Below are positions 57,330-57,474 of a DNA stretch of 57,474 nucleotides, piece by piece. The position numbers and the translations under genes were made by a program. The stretch lies in contig JAFVPI010000051.1 in the NCBI GenBank assembly GCA_017505405.1, positions 1-57,474 of the forward strand, given 5' to 3'. This DNA is from Mogibacterium sp. GTDB taxonomy: Bacteria > Bacillota > Clostridia > Peptostreptococcales > Anaerovoracaceae. Under the pieces are notes generated by a model. The model ran no database searches. It was given only the letters and a program-made list of their open reading frames with translations, and was not told the DNA's origin. Position 1 is the stretch's first letter; each line of letters starts with the position of its first letter.

Positions 57330-57474
57330 AATAAAGCTGTCGCTGAAAAGCACAGCGGAACCTTGAAAACTTCATAGTGCAGAACAGGTCTTGAATTAAC
57401 AGGGCGAAAGTCCTGAAAATGAAAGACTTTGAAAGAAAAAAGACAAACAAGCAAAACTTGTTAGTCCTCGAAAA
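57330..57474 (+). other. Leader of an rRNA operon (16S gene lies beyond the window)
   Basis: The leader holds GGAACCTTGAAAACTTCATAG (57358-57378 region), a boxA-like stretch common before rRNA in Firmicutes, and a short stem AACAAG / CTTGTT near 57448-57464 of the kind used for RNase processing. The 16S sequence itself is not reached. Confidence 0.75.

Noticed and set aside
1-57474. tRNA genes or CRISPR arrays
   Set aside because: I looked for T-loop GTTCGA-type motifs with matching stems and for regularly spaced direct repeats; none held up. The only periodic array is the 39-bp tandem repeat without spacers.

Overview
The window looks like a chromosomal segment of an anaerobic, fermentative member of the Firmicutes (Clostridia, Eubacteriales). 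The signs are pyruvate:ferredoxin oxidoreductase, indolepyruvate:ferredoxin oxidoreductase, acetate kinase, a sensory [FeFe]-hydrogenase-like protein, a lysine riboswitch, strong GGAGG-type ribosome binding sites and frequent TTG starts. The genus cannot be fixed from sequence alone. I see no CRISPR array, tRNA, transposase or prophage. The right edge enters the promoter and leader region of an rRNA operon.

Layout. 1-2.5 kb: the tail of an unknown gene, a 47-residue membrane peptide and a DUF2207 membrane protein. 2.5-11.8 kb: a carbohydrate and ester utilisation block (HAD phosphatase, GH13 alpha-glucosidase, GH120-type beta-xylosidase, glycerophosphodiesterase, type-B carboxylesterase, GPH-family sugar symporter with tandem palindromic operators). 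11.8-20.9 kb: the most unusual locus. Two paralogous pairs, each a CrtI-like FAD oxidoreductase plus a 2Fe-2S flavin reductase, lie divergently. One pair is translationally coupled to a MoxR-type AAA+ ATPase, a BspA-type leucine-rich-repeat protein and a VWA protein. 21-28 kb: an EamA transporter, a hydrolase, a TetR regulator, an SPFH protein with a ribbon-helix-helix partner, a heavy-metal exporter, and an in-phase 39-bp tandem repeat. 28.2-30.9 kb: a divergent two-component system.

31-37.3 kb: central metabolism. Acetate kinase has a hairpin leader, PFOR carries a single in-frame TAG between its ferredoxin domain and its TPP domain, and class II fructose-bisphosphate aldolase follows. 37.6-42.5 kb: two fused ATPase-permease (MacB/FtsX type) ABC proteins. 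42.6-45.7 kb: a sensory hydrogenase coupled to a SpoIIE/PP2C phosphatase. Then glutaminyl-tRNA synthetase, an FHA-SEDS glycosyltransferase fusion with its transpeptidase partner (possible AUA start), an NhaC-type transporter under a lysine riboswitch, a pentapeptide protein, iorAB, a DUF308 membrane protein, and rRNA promoters.

How the genes fit together: PFOR and IorAB make reduced ferredoxin and acyl-CoA, AckA makes ATP and acetate, and the hydrogenase-like sensor probably reads H2 or redox state. The two FAD/Fe-S pairs look like NAD(P)H-driven reductases of unknown substrate, and the MoxR-VWA pair is a plausible activation chaperone for them. Four long intergenic palindromic elements of 151-211 bp recur between operons, three with a similar core. 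The strongest leads are the TAG-interrupted PFOR, the FAD/Fe-S plus MoxR-LRR-VWA locus, the putative AUA start, and the palindromic element family.
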